Shown here piece by piece: positions 10,353 to 21,289 of a stretch of DNA of 64,000 nucleotides; the first letter of the stretch is position 1, and the number at the start of each line of letters is the position of its first letter. Under the pieces are notes generated by a model, which worked only from the letters and a program-made list of their open reading frames with translations, had not been told where the DNA came from and ran no database searches. This DNA comes from Tanypteryx hageni (Eukaryota > Arthropoda > Insecta > Odonata > Petaluridae): assembly GCA_028673005.1 (NCBI GenBank), contig CM054117.1, forward strand, positions 51,023,870-51,087,869, read 5' to 3'. Made by a program: the position numbers and the translations under genes.

Positions 10353-13300
10353 TAAAACTGGCAAAAAACAAACAAAAAAATCAAAATAAAATAAAAAAAC
10401 CCGTGTAAATAATCCACCCTTTTATCCTGTACTTATCGTATATATTGTTAATTATTTTTATCCTAGTTTTTCAAGGAACCGTATGTATCATCAAACCAAC
10501 TGTTTTCTTCAGCCATTTGGCCAAACTGTTATTAGTACTTAGATAATTCATAAGTTCCCTACAACGCACTGCTTTTGCTGCCGGAAAAGTGGGACAATCT
10601 CACGGAGACTGCAAACACTAGGTCCTTCAGACCGTTTAACCATGGATTGGGGGGGGGGGCATATAAGGCTAAAATACTTAAGCTATGACGTGGCGATAAA
10701 AAAGTACCCCTTGTTTATTTCGATTTCATCCTGCACATACCGTTTGAAGTAGCTGAAAATTACAATATTTTCAGGTCAAATAAGTGTTTTAAGAAGTGAA
10801 TTTCGCGTTCCTGCTACAAAGTGTCCCTATCTCATATATTTTTTCCGTTAAAACGCTCCATTGTATTAAGAAGCCCAATAACAGCGAAGAGGAAATGCTA
10901 ACGCGTCTGGTCGGGCCAGGTATAACTTCCGCATCAGATATTTTTGTCGCAAAATCCTGAAAAAAATTGCTAATATTATTCCGGTAAATGCGGTATGACT
11001 ACATAAGGACAGTATTCCGAAAAATACAAGGAAGATAAAGAGTCATATATGATATTTATTTCATAAACTGCTATCGTCCATTACTATTAGAATTTGTCGT
11101 GTCAGCAGCTCAATTATTAACAGGAGTTTCTGTTCGATTTTAACCTAATCTTTACCTCAACTCGAACGTAATTTAAATCTCGGTGGGTGACGCAAATTCA
11201 ATTAAGAGGAGACGAAATGACGTCACATCGGTGAGCCGAAGAAGCATTTTTTTCATCAATCGGAGGAACCTTAAAAAAAGAAAACTGTGACATCTTTTTC
11301 ACGATTTTCGAAAAGCTTCGTGTATGGTATTAATAAACCCGTGAAAAGGTCAAGTGCGTGAGCGAAACGAATATGGAACCTAATAATGAAAAAGTTTCGC
11401 GAAAAAACCTATTAAAATTGGGTGAAATTACCTTCCCAGAGCGAATCGGGTCTTCTTTTCCGAGAGAGATAATTTCGGCTCCTTTACCACGAATAATTTT
11501 GTCGATCAAACTTAGATTTTTGATTGGTTCTCGCGCGGTTAAGGTCATGACCCCATACACCATATAAATCAGACGCAATATATTTCAGAGGAGATTTAAT
11601 GCTTCTGATATTGGATAATTGGATCACCGATAAAATTATTAAGCGGGACAGAGAGGGAATGTTAGAGATGATTCTTAATATTCCGAAAAGAAAAAAGGGA
11701 CTGCAACAACAGTTTTGTACTCTTATCGAAATAAAAGTCTTTTTACTTCTATCTTCTTGATTGAGATTTTTAATAAACTTCTTTTATGAAAGTTGCGTAT
11801 GACAAAGGCCTTTTGATAATCGCAAGTCCTAAGCAGATATGGCACATTTCGAACCAATATTTATAACACATCGCATGTCTTTTCAATAAACGAGATGATA
11901 ATAATATAGAAATATGCCGGTGTTATAACTTGATAGCACAATATAAAAAGTATTCAAAATTGACGTTTTACATACGAACAGTTAGGGTTTAATTTATTCT
12001 CTTTCCTCCTTATGAGATTAACACGCCAATGAAATTAGTTAGGTTTTAATAATTTTTGAATGCGATACACGTCTTCATAAAGAAAAAAATTATCACTTAC
12101 AGAAAAATCAAAAAAGCGCGAAAAATCCATTGAATAAAGCACAACATTTTCAATGGAGGATTTTTATCACTATACATTATGTGCCAGAGGTAATAAAATT
12201 ATTCCAAGGGCTTCAAGGCCCTCTTGACGTATTAGTTTGGTAGGCTTATACTTGCACCGGTTAATATGATTTAATCATCCAACGCTACCGCAAAATATCA
12301 CACGTGACCTTAGAATGTTGATTCCAACTCTCTTTTGTAAATTAATTAAAGAGCGCATAGTTTGGCCAATGGGGAAATAACTTTCTTCTTCTCGTAATCA
12401 CTTTCGATATGTAAACACTTTCTCGCAAATGGCGAGTCTTGACCCAAATTGATTAACCATTTAGAACGCACCTTCGAAACGATCGGGGGATTCTTATGCA
12501 ACCGTTTGGATGCCGTTTGTATTTAAATAGTAATTAGCGATGCGGTGATTGCGTTTAACGCGGTTACTTCCCATTGATGCGATGTTCGAAGAAGGAGCCC
12601 ACATCTTAAAAACGGAAGTTGTATCGCGGTGATCGAGGCTGGCCGACGCCCTTTTCATTTAACGGTCTTATGACAGTCTCGGGTTGGGATATTTTTGTGT
12701 TGGCAATGATCAAAGCCCTTCTAATGTGAGAGAAAAGCAGTTGAGCACGTATTTTCTCCTCAATTTTCTTAGAAATAAAAAAAAGAAAGCTCAGGGCGTT
12801 CGAATTATTTCTTGCACAGGCTTTCGAAAATACGCTTCCACCTAAACCAAAAAAAGTAATTATTCAGCCATTATCATCATGTCTATTTATCCTACAAATA
12901 TTCTGTACATGGAAAATTTACCTAATCAAACAATTAATAGAGTAATGAAGCAAACAATAAATCAAAAAACATCAAGCGATCATCGAGCACGCAAGACTCC
13001 GAAAAAATATGAATCTATTATAAACCCGGAATTGACATAAAGCACATAATGCATAGGACGAGAAAGTAATGAGAATGACGACGATGAGGTGCGAAACTCT
13101 CTATTATTTTACCGTTAATAAAAAAGTATCACTTTGAAACACAATGAAGATAAAGACGAAAAACCCGATACAAGATTACTTCGAGCCGGTAATTGCCCGA
13201 TGGAAATATATTTCAATGAAATGTCCCAAGTGAACTTTGTCATCAAACGCCTAGTAGAAATTTATTCTATTCTTTTTATCTAGTAGATGTCAAACTATAT

Positions 13301-14027
13301 GATTAAACCGTTGTATATTTCAAGGGATGCTTAATTAATCAATTAACGTTGAATCACCCTAGACAATTGATTAACTTGAAATAACAAAGGCCTAGTAAGC
13401 GTTGACTTCCGACCAACTTGGAGACAATTTAACTCTAGAACGCGTTGGCTGTTTCCTATTATAAATGGAATTTACGCGTCTCGGTTGCTTGGTGATGGCG
13501 TTAACGTGGCCAATTTCCGCTATGAAAATTATCGATAATGCTTTTATCTGCCCAAATATAAAACTAGCGCCGGTATTACTATCGCTTACTATGGCTGCGG
13601 GCCTAATTATCTATTGGAGAAGCCCTAATACTGAAAATTAGTAATTTTATTGTAAAATCTATAATAAAGGGACCTAACAACATCTCATGGATAAACGATT
13701 TAGGGTATTGCATATACAGAAAAAGACTCATAGATGCTCGTGTTAAGAGTAATATTTAAGACTAACCAACAACTTCACTTGAATTATGAAAAGCTCGACA
13801 TTTAAATTTATGAATCACGATTATTCCATTTGCGTCCTTTTTGTCAAATAAGAATGTACGTAGAACTTACTGAAATTACTATAAACGTAATGTCACAATT
13901 TCGCGCTAAAAGTTTCCATCAAAATCGGGCATAAGAACTTGTATTAGGCAAATTAGTTTAGTTGCTGAAAGGTAAAAGACGTTTATAGAAAATATGCAAT
14001 CCTATGTATTAATTTAGTAATGTATCT
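10353..14027. other. No gene recognised
   Basis: About 3.7 kb of AT-rich unique DNA. A run of ten or more G lies near 10648. There are no long open frames, no clear inverted repeats and no match to other parts of the window. Confidence 0.5.
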
Positions 14028-15221
14028 ATGTGGGCACGTGCGTCACACCGGCGTGGCACCCGTATGGCGCCTTCATACGCCAATTGTTACTTGGGAGAAT
14101 GGGAACGACTCTTCCTCAACGTACCACTCAGACCACTTTTGTGGCTGAGATACATCGACGATGTCTTCCTCATTTGGACGCATGGACCTGACTCTCTCTA
14201 TTCCTTTCTCTTGCGCCTCTCCTCCCATCCTTCACTCTCTTTCACCCACCAATCCTCTACCTCCCACATTACATTCCTGGATGTCGATCTTTACCTTCAA
14301 GACAGCAAAATTCGCACCTGTGTTCATATCAAACCCACCAACAGCCTCCAATATCTCCACTTTGATAGCTGCCATCCCCTTCATACCAAAACTTCTATCC
14401 CCTATGCCCTTGCTCGTCGTGGATGGAGGCTTTGTTCTGATAGAGCTTCCCTTCTACAATACTACTCTGTCCTCGAGGACGCTCTCCTCAAACGTGGCTA
14501 TCCTCCAGTCTTGGTCAGCGAACAGATCCATAGGGCGATGACGCCTACCCACCATGGATCCCTTTCACACAACCCTACTATCCCTGTATCAACCCCTCCA
14601 CTCACTCTTACTACACTTTTCCTTCCTGGTATCCACGAAGCCCACAAAACAATCCTCCATGTTGCCCACCCAATTCTCACCTCTTCCTCCCACCAGTCCC
14701 TCTTTACCAACCTTTTTGCCAATCCCCCGCTCCTCTCCTTCCGCCGGCCCCTCAATTTGGGAAATATCTTGTGGATGAAGGAACTTCCCACTTCTACCAC
14801 GCCTCTTGCAATAGGGTCTCACCCCTGCGGCAAACCTCGCTGCCTCACTTGCCCTATCCACCTATCCTCATCTTCTTTCTCGAGTCCCTCCACCAATATC
14901 ACCTACCCCATCACCTCTAGAAGCAACTGCACCACCCGAAATGTCATTTACCTCCTTACCTGCACTCTTTGTCCCGCGTTTTATGTAGGCCTCACCAGCA
15001 ATCCGTTAAATATCCGCATGAACGGTCACCGGAATAGCGTCTCTCTCAGACGCCCTCTCCCAGTTGCATTACACGCCAATGCCCACAATGTCCCCTTCAA
15101 TAGTTGCTACATTGTAAGAGTTAATCGCGCCTTACCCAATGCCCCCCTTCTCCGACACTGGGAACTTGCACACATACATCTTCTTGTCTCTTTCTCTCCG
15201 CCTGGCCTCAACCTCCGCTAA
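14028..15221 (+). CDS. Penelope-like element: C-terminal reverse transcriptase plus GIY-YIG endonuclease (5'-truncated)
   Basis: An intact 397-codon frame covering the C-terminal half of a Penelope-type polyprotein. Near the N-terminus is an RT motif, GTRMAPSYAN, then the catalytic box RYIDDVFLIW (about residues 41-50). Next comes the IPYALARRGWRLCS block typical of Penelope RT thumbs and a cysteine-rich linker with CGKPRCLTCP. The C-terminus is a GIY-YIG nuclease: VIYLLTC followed by FYVGLT, an Arg and a His (MNGHR). Known for the family: RT copies the element RNA and the nuclease opens the target. The N-terminal RT motifs are missing, so this copy is dead despite its open frame; the initial ATG is not a true start. 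Codon composition is C/T-rich, unlike its surroundings, suggesting a fairly recent insertion. Confidence 0.88.
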   Translation: MWARASHRRGTRMAPSYANCYLGEWERLFLNVPLRPLLWLRYIDDVFLIWTHGPDSLYSFLLRLSSHPSLSFTHQSSTSHITFLDVDLYLQDSKIRTCVHIKPTNSLQYLHFDSCHPLHTKTSIPYALARRGWRLCSDRASLLQYYSVLEDALLKRGYPPVLVSEQIHRAMTPTHHGSLSHNPTIPVSTPPLTLTTLFLPGIHEAHKTILHVAHPILTSSSHQSLFTNLFANPPLLSFRRPLNLGNILWMKELPTSTTPLAIGSHPCGKPRCLTCPIHLSSSSFSSPSTNITYPITSRSNCTTRNVIYLLTCTLCPAFYVGLTSNPLNIRMNGHRNSVSLRRPLPVALHANAHNVPFNSCYIVRVNRALPNAPLLRHWELAHIHLLVSFSPPGLNLR

Positions 15222-15571
15222 CCCTATTAGCCCCCTTACAATGTCTCCTTGTTACTTTGTAACTATTCGCACTCTACCTCATCACACTCCCTCCTTATTG
15301 GCTATCCACCCTTCCTACTCCCCGCCTCCTCCGATCATCAACCTCCCCACATCACCCTGTCATTCCCCGCTCAGTGTGTCACTCTCATTTACTCTACTGC
15401 TGAAGAAGGGCATAGACCCGATAAGCTTGCGTGTTTTTTGTTTTGTGTGTTCAACGTGTCTCTTCGACGCCCCCAGCAGCCTGCCAACTTGGTCTCCGAC
15501 TTGGTAAGTGTTCGCTGGGCTTCCTTCAACACCTTGTTGCCACCCTCATCACTACCTTTTCATTTCCTTAA

Positions 15572-15572
<1 letters not shown>
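15222..15572 (+). mobile_element. Penelope-like element, 3' tail
   Basis: Non-coding continuation of the element. The block from CTGAAGAAGGGC (15400) through CTCTTCGACGCCCCCAGCAG to CAACACCTTGTTGCCACC is repeated at 21001-21202 (plus) and, in part, at 19863-19975 (minus). It ends directly in a TA microsatellite. A consensus-like splice donor, GGTAAGTG, sits inside the tail and is kept in the other copies. Confidence 0.8.
15400..15426 (+). ncRNA. Degenerate hammerhead-like motif in Penelope tail
   Basis: CTGAAGA matches the hammerhead core CUGANGA. It is followed by a hairpin of pattern GGGC..loop..ACCC and then GATAA where GAAA is expected. One extra base before the stem and the altered second core argue against activity in this copy. 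Penelope-like elements are known to carry hammerhead ribozymes, so ancestry is plausible. Confidence 0.3.
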
Positions 15573-15635
<63 letters not shown>

Positions 15636-15650
15636 GTATATACACAGACA
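15573..15650. repeat. (TA)n then (TGTA)n microsatellite, left half
   Basis: TA tract to about 15623 followed by TGTATG units. It continues on the other side of the mariner element at 16977, so the two tracts were probably one. Confidence 0.95.
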
Positions 15651-16976
15651 CACAGGGTGTAACAAAAGTAACGCAACATTTTATAACTGTATTTGTTAAT
15701 GATTATAAAACAAGAAAAAGACTAAATAAATGATGAAATTTGAAAAGTGTCAATGAGTTATGTTCTAAAATTTTCAAAATGTCCTCCGTCATGATTAATG
15801 CACATCCGAAATCTTTCGGTTACAGATCGGCAAACATTTCTGCAAATATCAACATCAATTTCTTCTATTGCAAAAGATATTGCATTCTTTAATTCTTTAA
15901 GACTTTGTGGCTGCTGATTATAGACTTTATCTTTCAGATAACCCTAAAAGAAAAAGTCAGGGGGAGGTTAAGTCTGGCGAACGGGGTGGCCAAACAATGA
16001 AGCCCCGGCGACCTATCCACCGTTGAGGAAATTGTTCATTCAACCAATCACGTACAATTGATGCATAATAAGATGGAGCGCCATCTTGCTGAAAATAACC
16101 TCCATTATTGACATGATTCTGAATTCTGGGCCACAATCATTCTCGTAACATTGCCAAGTAAGAATTCTTATTGACATTTCCATTAAAAAGGAAGGCCCAA
16201 CAATCCCAGTGAGGAAGTTCCGCACCAAACAGAGACACCTGGAAGATTAAACTCATTTGTCAGTACAATGTGCGGATTCACAGCCTCCCAATAAATGCAA
16301 TTGTGCCCGTTGATGTGGCCGTTTAATTTGAAGACAGCTTCATCAGACAAAATGATGTTATCGACGAACCCTGAATCACAAGCCTGCATCTGCAGAAACA
16401 TTTCACAAAACTACAAACGCCGGTCGGCATCATCCTCATTAAGAAGCCTGGGCATGTATGGCTTTCGCTTCCATGTTTTCAGCGTTCTTAAAACTGTCAT
16501 GTGGCTGGAATAAATCTTCTTCTGTTAGTTGTTTTGAAATTCTGCGTGTTGATGATGACTCGATCACGAACTGCATTATGGAAGCCTCGATTCTACACCA
16601 ATGATGGGCGTCCACTTTTCAGAGCATCGGCTACTGAACCAGTCCTCTCAAATTTTAAAATGAGACGCTGTATACTGGAGCAATGAGGAGGAGGACGATG
16701 AAATTCTTCTGCAATTACTCTACTAACTTCAGTGTAATTCTTTCTTTCATAATAAATTTGTACCATCCTTATTCTTTCATTCAAGTTTAGTCGAACCCTC
16801 GCAATAATTAGTTTATCTTAAACAACAATCATTTAAACAAATAAATTAAACAAAGATCACTGCATAATTATTTAATACTAATCAAAAATAAAATTTATAT
16901 AGAAAAAATATAAATGTGTAATTTATTTAAGTTACAGTAATTACCAAACATTGCGCTACTTTTGTTACACCCTGTG
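15651..16976 (-). pseudogene. Tc1/mariner-superfamily transposon with broken transposase
   Basis: Terminal inverted repeats are nearly perfect: CACAGGGTGTAACAAAAGTA at the left, and the same outward at the right with one or two changes. The right flank is TA. The minus strand encodes a transposase in several frames. In order it has a helix-turn-helix region of DUF4817 type (about 16593-16784, ending GRPS), an ILSDEAVFKLNG block with the first catalytic Asp (about 16340), FQQDGAPSYY with the second Asp (about 16060-16100), and WPPRSPDLT with the third acidic position (about 15970-15995). Thirty-six residues separate the last two Asp as translated. Frameshifts and stops break the frame repeatedly, so this is a dead but full-length copy of about 1.3 kb. 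Known for the family: cut-and-paste into TA, consistent with its position inside a TA microsatellite. Confidence 0.9.

Positions 16977-17047
<71 letters not shown>
16977..17047. repeat. (TA)n microsatellite, right half
   Basis: About 70 bases of TA immediately outside the right inverted repeat of the mariner copy. Confidence 0.95.
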
Positions 17048-17048
<1 letters not shown>

Positions 17049-17227
17049 CGCTTTACTAAAATAGAATTAAGATACAAAATTGAGACGGACAGTTACATGG
17101 CCGAAAAAATGAAATATTATACTTTTCTAGAAGAAATAATCAGAATCCACGTCGAATTATCTTAAAAATTCGACTATCGTCGGAAAAAAAACAGAAAGTT
17201 TTCAAGATTTCACCTATGAGAAATTCG

Positions 17228-17650
17228 AAACCCATGGAAACGAGTCCAAAGATTTTAAACAGAATAATTGCTATCAAATGGAAAATAGGAAGGGGGGGAT
17301 GATAGACGGAGAGAATAAAAATCGAGTTTTAACCTTGAAATAAAGAAACGAGAAGAACGAGCTATTTCTATTGCGACTTTATAATATGATGCGATTATAG
17401 CGAAATGCATCGTCATCTGGCGGGAGTGTGATTCTCTTAAGGTTATCCAACGTGAAAGCATTCGGAAATGAGCAATTCTGATACTATGGAAACGGGTCCA
17501 ATGCTTTAAAATGGCACAATTCTTTTAAATGTGAAATGGGCGGAGGAAGAGAAAGAGAGAATATAAAAAAATCTCAATGAAAAAATGAAAAGAAAGGTGG
17601 AAAGATATTTAAATGCAGTTTTAGAACGTGATTCGATTATTTTATAATAA
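17228..17650 (+). repeat. Diverged direct duplication, period about 250 bases
   Basis: The segment starting near 17232 (CATGGAAACGAGTCC, then AATTGCTATCAAATGG and an A/G-rich block) recurs from about 17486 (TATGGAAACGGGTCC, AATTCTTTTAAATGTG and an A/G-rich block). The following parts also match loosely (CGATTAT near 17390 and 17634). No coding function is seen. Confidence 0.55.
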
Positions 17651-18105
17651 AAAATACAATTCTATACTTTCAATTACCTACATTTCTTGAATAATGCGTG
17701 TCATTTGTATAAATTAATGTTTTTATTTCCTTTTCCAGACTAGTGGTATGTTAATTACTTTATGCTTCTATAGGCTACATTTTTACTTACAATTTCACAC
17801 ATGTACCACGGCATATGGTAATTGGGTGGAATTATAAGTAAAACTGTAGCCTTAATTATCTTGAAACGTAATGTTTATGTGTGTAAAGTGCTTCTGATGA
17901 GTATAAGAAAACTCACGAGTTATTTATCAAAACTTCTCTCCTCTGTCAAATGTTAAGAAATTTATCATCAACAAATTCTCGACTGAATTTGATCTTATTA
18001 AAAATTAAAAGTTAATGAAAGAATACTGAAACATGCTGCATTCTGTGATCATTTCATGAAGTCATTCTACTATCACATTATTCCTGTAAAGACTGCATTC
18101 GTTGG
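17651..18105. other. No gene recognised
   Basis: AT-rich unique DNA without repeats or open frames of note. Confidence 0.5.
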
Positions 18106-18113
18106 ATCGTAAT

Positions 18114-18201
18114 CAGAGCTGCAAACCGAACCGAATCACAGTCATTTTGCAGAACCGCGAACCGAACCACCCCAAAATTTATAGGTAGTTTGCAGCTCTG
18201 A
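18114..18201. mobile_element. 88-bp hAT-like miniature element
   Basis: The ends are CAGAGCTGCAAAC and GTTTGCAGCTCTGA, a perfect 13-bp terminal inverted repeat apart from a trailing A. The direct repeat ATCGTAAT lies immediately outside both ends (18106-18113 and 18202-18209). The 8-bp duplication and CAGAG-type end fit the hAT superfamily. The interior has two ACCGAACC motifs and no coding capacity. Confidence 0.75.
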
Positions 18202-18209
18202 ATCGTAAT

Positions 18210-19862
18210 GAAGGCCACTTATTATATGAAAATAGAAGATACGGAGAACTGTAATTGTTCTGTGCGCAAAACCTAATTTATGAGGCATTTATGTCAAAAG
18301 CAATGTGCAGTACATTTAGCCGGAATATTCGCTTGCTGTTCATCCTTGTTTAAAAGTGCACACCGTATAATGACATGAGGTCTCTATAATTGCCAATTGC
18401 TCGCACAATGTGATGCTGCACGTGTCTCCAAAATTCCTTGGTAAAAATTATAAAATATATTAAAATTATAGCTTTTCACAGAATCGAAAACAAATGACAT
18501 CTTTCTGGACACGTTTTGATATGCCACCTTGTCGATGGGTGCCAGGTATTTTATTATGTATTCCCTCGTAAAATTCAGCCATAGCAGTAAGCACGATCCG
18601 AATTCCCAAGGTCGATTTTTTACGAGCGTAAAGGAAATCTATCATAAGAAGGAGACCGTCATCCTATCCGCAAACACGGAATGTATAAAATGAAGAACGA
18701 TTTTCCTCCTGCTTGTGCCACGCATATTATTGACGCATTCCCCGTGCTTTGAAATTTCCATTTGCGAAATAATTCGCACTTTTACGGCATCTATTGGGAA
18801 ACATGCGGTAAAATATCCTCTCGTGTTCGATGGAATTATTATCGTAACTTCTGACAGTGGGTACATCTTTCGTTCTTCTCGAGATTACCAAACAAATTCA
18901 ACTTTAAAATTTATAATCACCCTCGGCGGAGAACTGCGTCTTATAAATGTTTGCTCGCCCTGTGTAATAACGCGAAAGTATTAGTTTTATAAGAAAATAA
19001 AGATAATATACCTGGTTACCCGCCTTTACATTTCTCCATAAAAGGATTAATGTTTTTTTACGTACCTGTGTGTATGAGAGAGAAAAAATTGCTCGAATAA
19101 ACGTAAGAAAATTTAAGGCGTTTCAATAATAAAACATGTTATTGCAAAAAAATTAGCGTTAGGTTGCATGTGAGCCTCTGATGATGGAGTATCTTTAACC
19201 GAGAGTATTTATGCTGCTGAATTGTTATCACCTGTCAGGAGATTATGCAATTTCAGGACTGAATTTCACGTCGGTGAATGTGACTTTATTGGGTGTCACT
19301 TTATACGTAGAACGCTTATCATTCTGTTCACGGAATAGCACTTTTAATCTTGATCTTCATAGCTTATTTCCTTTCAGGTTATTGCCTCAATCGGAATTGA
19401 CTATTTTCTTGTAATAATATTGCAATACAATAATGCAGAATTAATTTGTCTTTCTTCTCAGGTAATCGTCCAAAAAGGGCGAGAAAATTATTATAAGTTG
19501 CAGTTAAGAGACGATATAAAATAAGGGTGCCACACACATATCACAAACATTCTCTTATCCGAACGCTCCAAGTTCATAGACTAATATCATTGCTTACGAA
19601 TTTTTTCGTCACAACAATGCTGCTGGTGAAGGGGAGAGAATCCGGCAGTAGCTGGGCGTTAAACTCGATATAATATTGCAGTGCCGCTGTACGTTATGTA
19701 GTTATTATTTTAGAAATATGACTTATTCAGTATTGTTTGTAACATCAATCTCTGAAACTGTATGAATTTTAGTGATAATCCTTTCATCCAGTTTTGAGTA
19801 AATCGACATATCGTGAAAATAATAATAAATGCAACAATAAATTGCTTTCCATCTTTACGCGA
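18210..19862. other. No gene recognised
   Basis: About 1.6 kb of AT-rich unique DNA. Short open frames on both strands (for example near 18642-18984) show no domain. Confidence 0.5.
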
Positions 19863-19975
19863 TATGGTCGCAACAAGGTGTTGGAGGAAGCCCAGCGGAC
19901 ACTTACCAAGTTGAGGATCAAGTTGGCAGGCTGCTGGGGGCGTCGAAGAGACACGTACAAAACACGCACACAAAA
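19863..19975 (-). mobile_element. Penelope-like 3' tail fragment (inverted)
   Basis: The reverse complement matches the tails at 15430-15530 and 21060-21165, from GTGTGCGTGTTTTGTACG through CTCTTCGACGCCCCCAGCAG to CAACACCTTGTTGC. It lacks the CTGAAGA hairpin. The internal GGTAAGTG donor-like site is retained. Confidence 0.8.
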
Positions 19976-19994
19976 TAAATAAATATATATATCA

Positions 19995-20590
19995 TTATAA
20001 ATAGCTGCTTCTTACATATATAGGATATACCATATAAAACTTAAGGTACTTCTGGAAGTGCTACAGAGCTGGAATTTGGCATGAATATAGCTCATTGGAC
20101 ATAATCACAGGAAAAAATCAAATTTCAGAAAATGTTATTTTTAAGAGGTGTTTTTGACCCCAATGTCCAATTTTAAACACCCATAAGAAAAGCATTGAAA
20201 ACTGTGCAGGGTTATATTAAATTGCTTTTTAAAATTATTTAAAATTAAGATAAAAAGTTGGGGCATGCACCACACTGTGGAAGAAAGAATAAAGTTTATT
20301 TTTTCCTGAAGACAGAATTCAAATCCATGCTGAATATACGTAAAAATTCGATTTTAATCATAAAATTATGAAAAGTTTTTCTGTTTTCAACAATGCAAAC
20401 TTATAACTACCATAGCAATGACTCCAATGCCTTTCAATGAGAATGCATTTTTCATACTTCAAGAGCATTGATTTAATGTTTATATTGCATTGTAATCCAT
20501 TTGATTTCAGTCAACGACGCATAAATACGATGATGTTATAATGTTAAATTAACTTTTATCCGGATACGTACTAAAAGACACGGATGATGA
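19995..20590 (+). repeat. Diverged dispersed repeat, copy 1
   Basis: Begins AAATAGCTGCTTCTTAC and continues with matching blocks in the same order as 21290-21865 (for example a GTGTTTTTGACCCCAAT-like block, CCATAAGAAAAGCAT, and CTACCATAGCAA). Divergence is high. Each copy lies beside a Penelope tail fragment and a TA tract, but the adjoining tails have opposite orientation. Confidence 0.65.
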
Positions 20591-20921
20591 AACCATAATC
20601 CTAAAACAAAGAATATCCTATTTTTTACAAAAATTTTAGTGTAACATATAGGCTATTGTTTTAATGATAATTATAGTTATTCCAGAAACTTTAGGAACTA
20701 AGCCATGAAACCTGAAATTTGAAAACTTGGACGCGACCCGATTGCCAGAGAATTTAGAAATTCGCAGAAAATGAAAACTATTATCTTATTTAAATGGGTA
20801 GTTCAAATAATGTCAGGTTGGTTTATTTACGAGTTACGATCTTGGTATAGGGTGATTTTTTACGCACTTGTAGTGTGCAAGCACCGATAACTCGTGTATT
20901 CTTCATCCCAACACCTTGTTG

Positions 20922-20922
<1 letters not shown>

Positions 20923-20984
<62 letters not shown>
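20923..20984. repeat. (TA)n microsatellite preceded by a Penelope end motif
   Basis: Sixty-two bases of TA. The bases just before it, CAACACCTTGTTGC, equal the terminal motif of the Penelope tails, so another tail end probably lies at 20908-20922. Confidence 0.85.
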
Positions 20985-20987
<3 letters not shown>

Positions 20988-21000
20988 AAATTTAAAAAAA

Positions 21001-21199
21001 AGGTCACTTTACGTTACTCTTTCGCTGAAGAAGGGCTTAGGCCCGATAAGCTTGCGTGTGTTTTTGTGTTCGTGTGTTTTACGTGTCTCTTCGACGCCCC
21101 CAGCAGCCTGCCAGCTTGGTCCTCAACTTGGTGAGTGTCCGCTGGGCTTCCCTCAACACCTTGTTGCCACCCTCATCACTACCTTTTCTTTTCCTTTAG

Positions 21200-21202
<3 letters not shown>
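21001..21202 (+). mobile_element. Penelope-like 3' tail fragment
   Basis: Closely matches the tail of the 14-kb element from TCACT...TTACTCT through CTGAAGAAGGGCTTAGGCCC and CTCTTCGACGCCCCCAGCAG to CAACACCTTGTTGCCACC, then runs into TA. The RT region is absent, so the copy is a severe 5' truncation. Confidence 0.85.
21025..21051 (+). ncRNA. Degenerate hammerhead-like motif in Penelope tail
   Basis: CTGAAGA, one base, then a perfect GGGC-TTAG-GCCC hairpin and GATAAGC. The hairpin pairs better here than in the 15400 copy, but GATAA replaces GAAA, so catalysis is doubtful. Confidence 0.3.
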
Positions 21203-21234
<32 letters not shown>

Positions 21235-21250
21235 TTATTTATTTATTTAG
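21203..21250. repeat. (TA)n then (TTTA)n microsatellite
   Basis: TA tract to about 21230 followed by five TTTA units, directly after the Penelope tail. Confidence 0.95.
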
Positions 21251-21289
21251 TTAGCTAAAATTGCAAGAAGGCCATAAGCCTGGGGGCAA

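Noticed and set aside
14498..14861. Minus-strand frames within the Penelope ORF
   Set aside because: Antisense shadows of the 397-codon RT/GIY-YIG frame.
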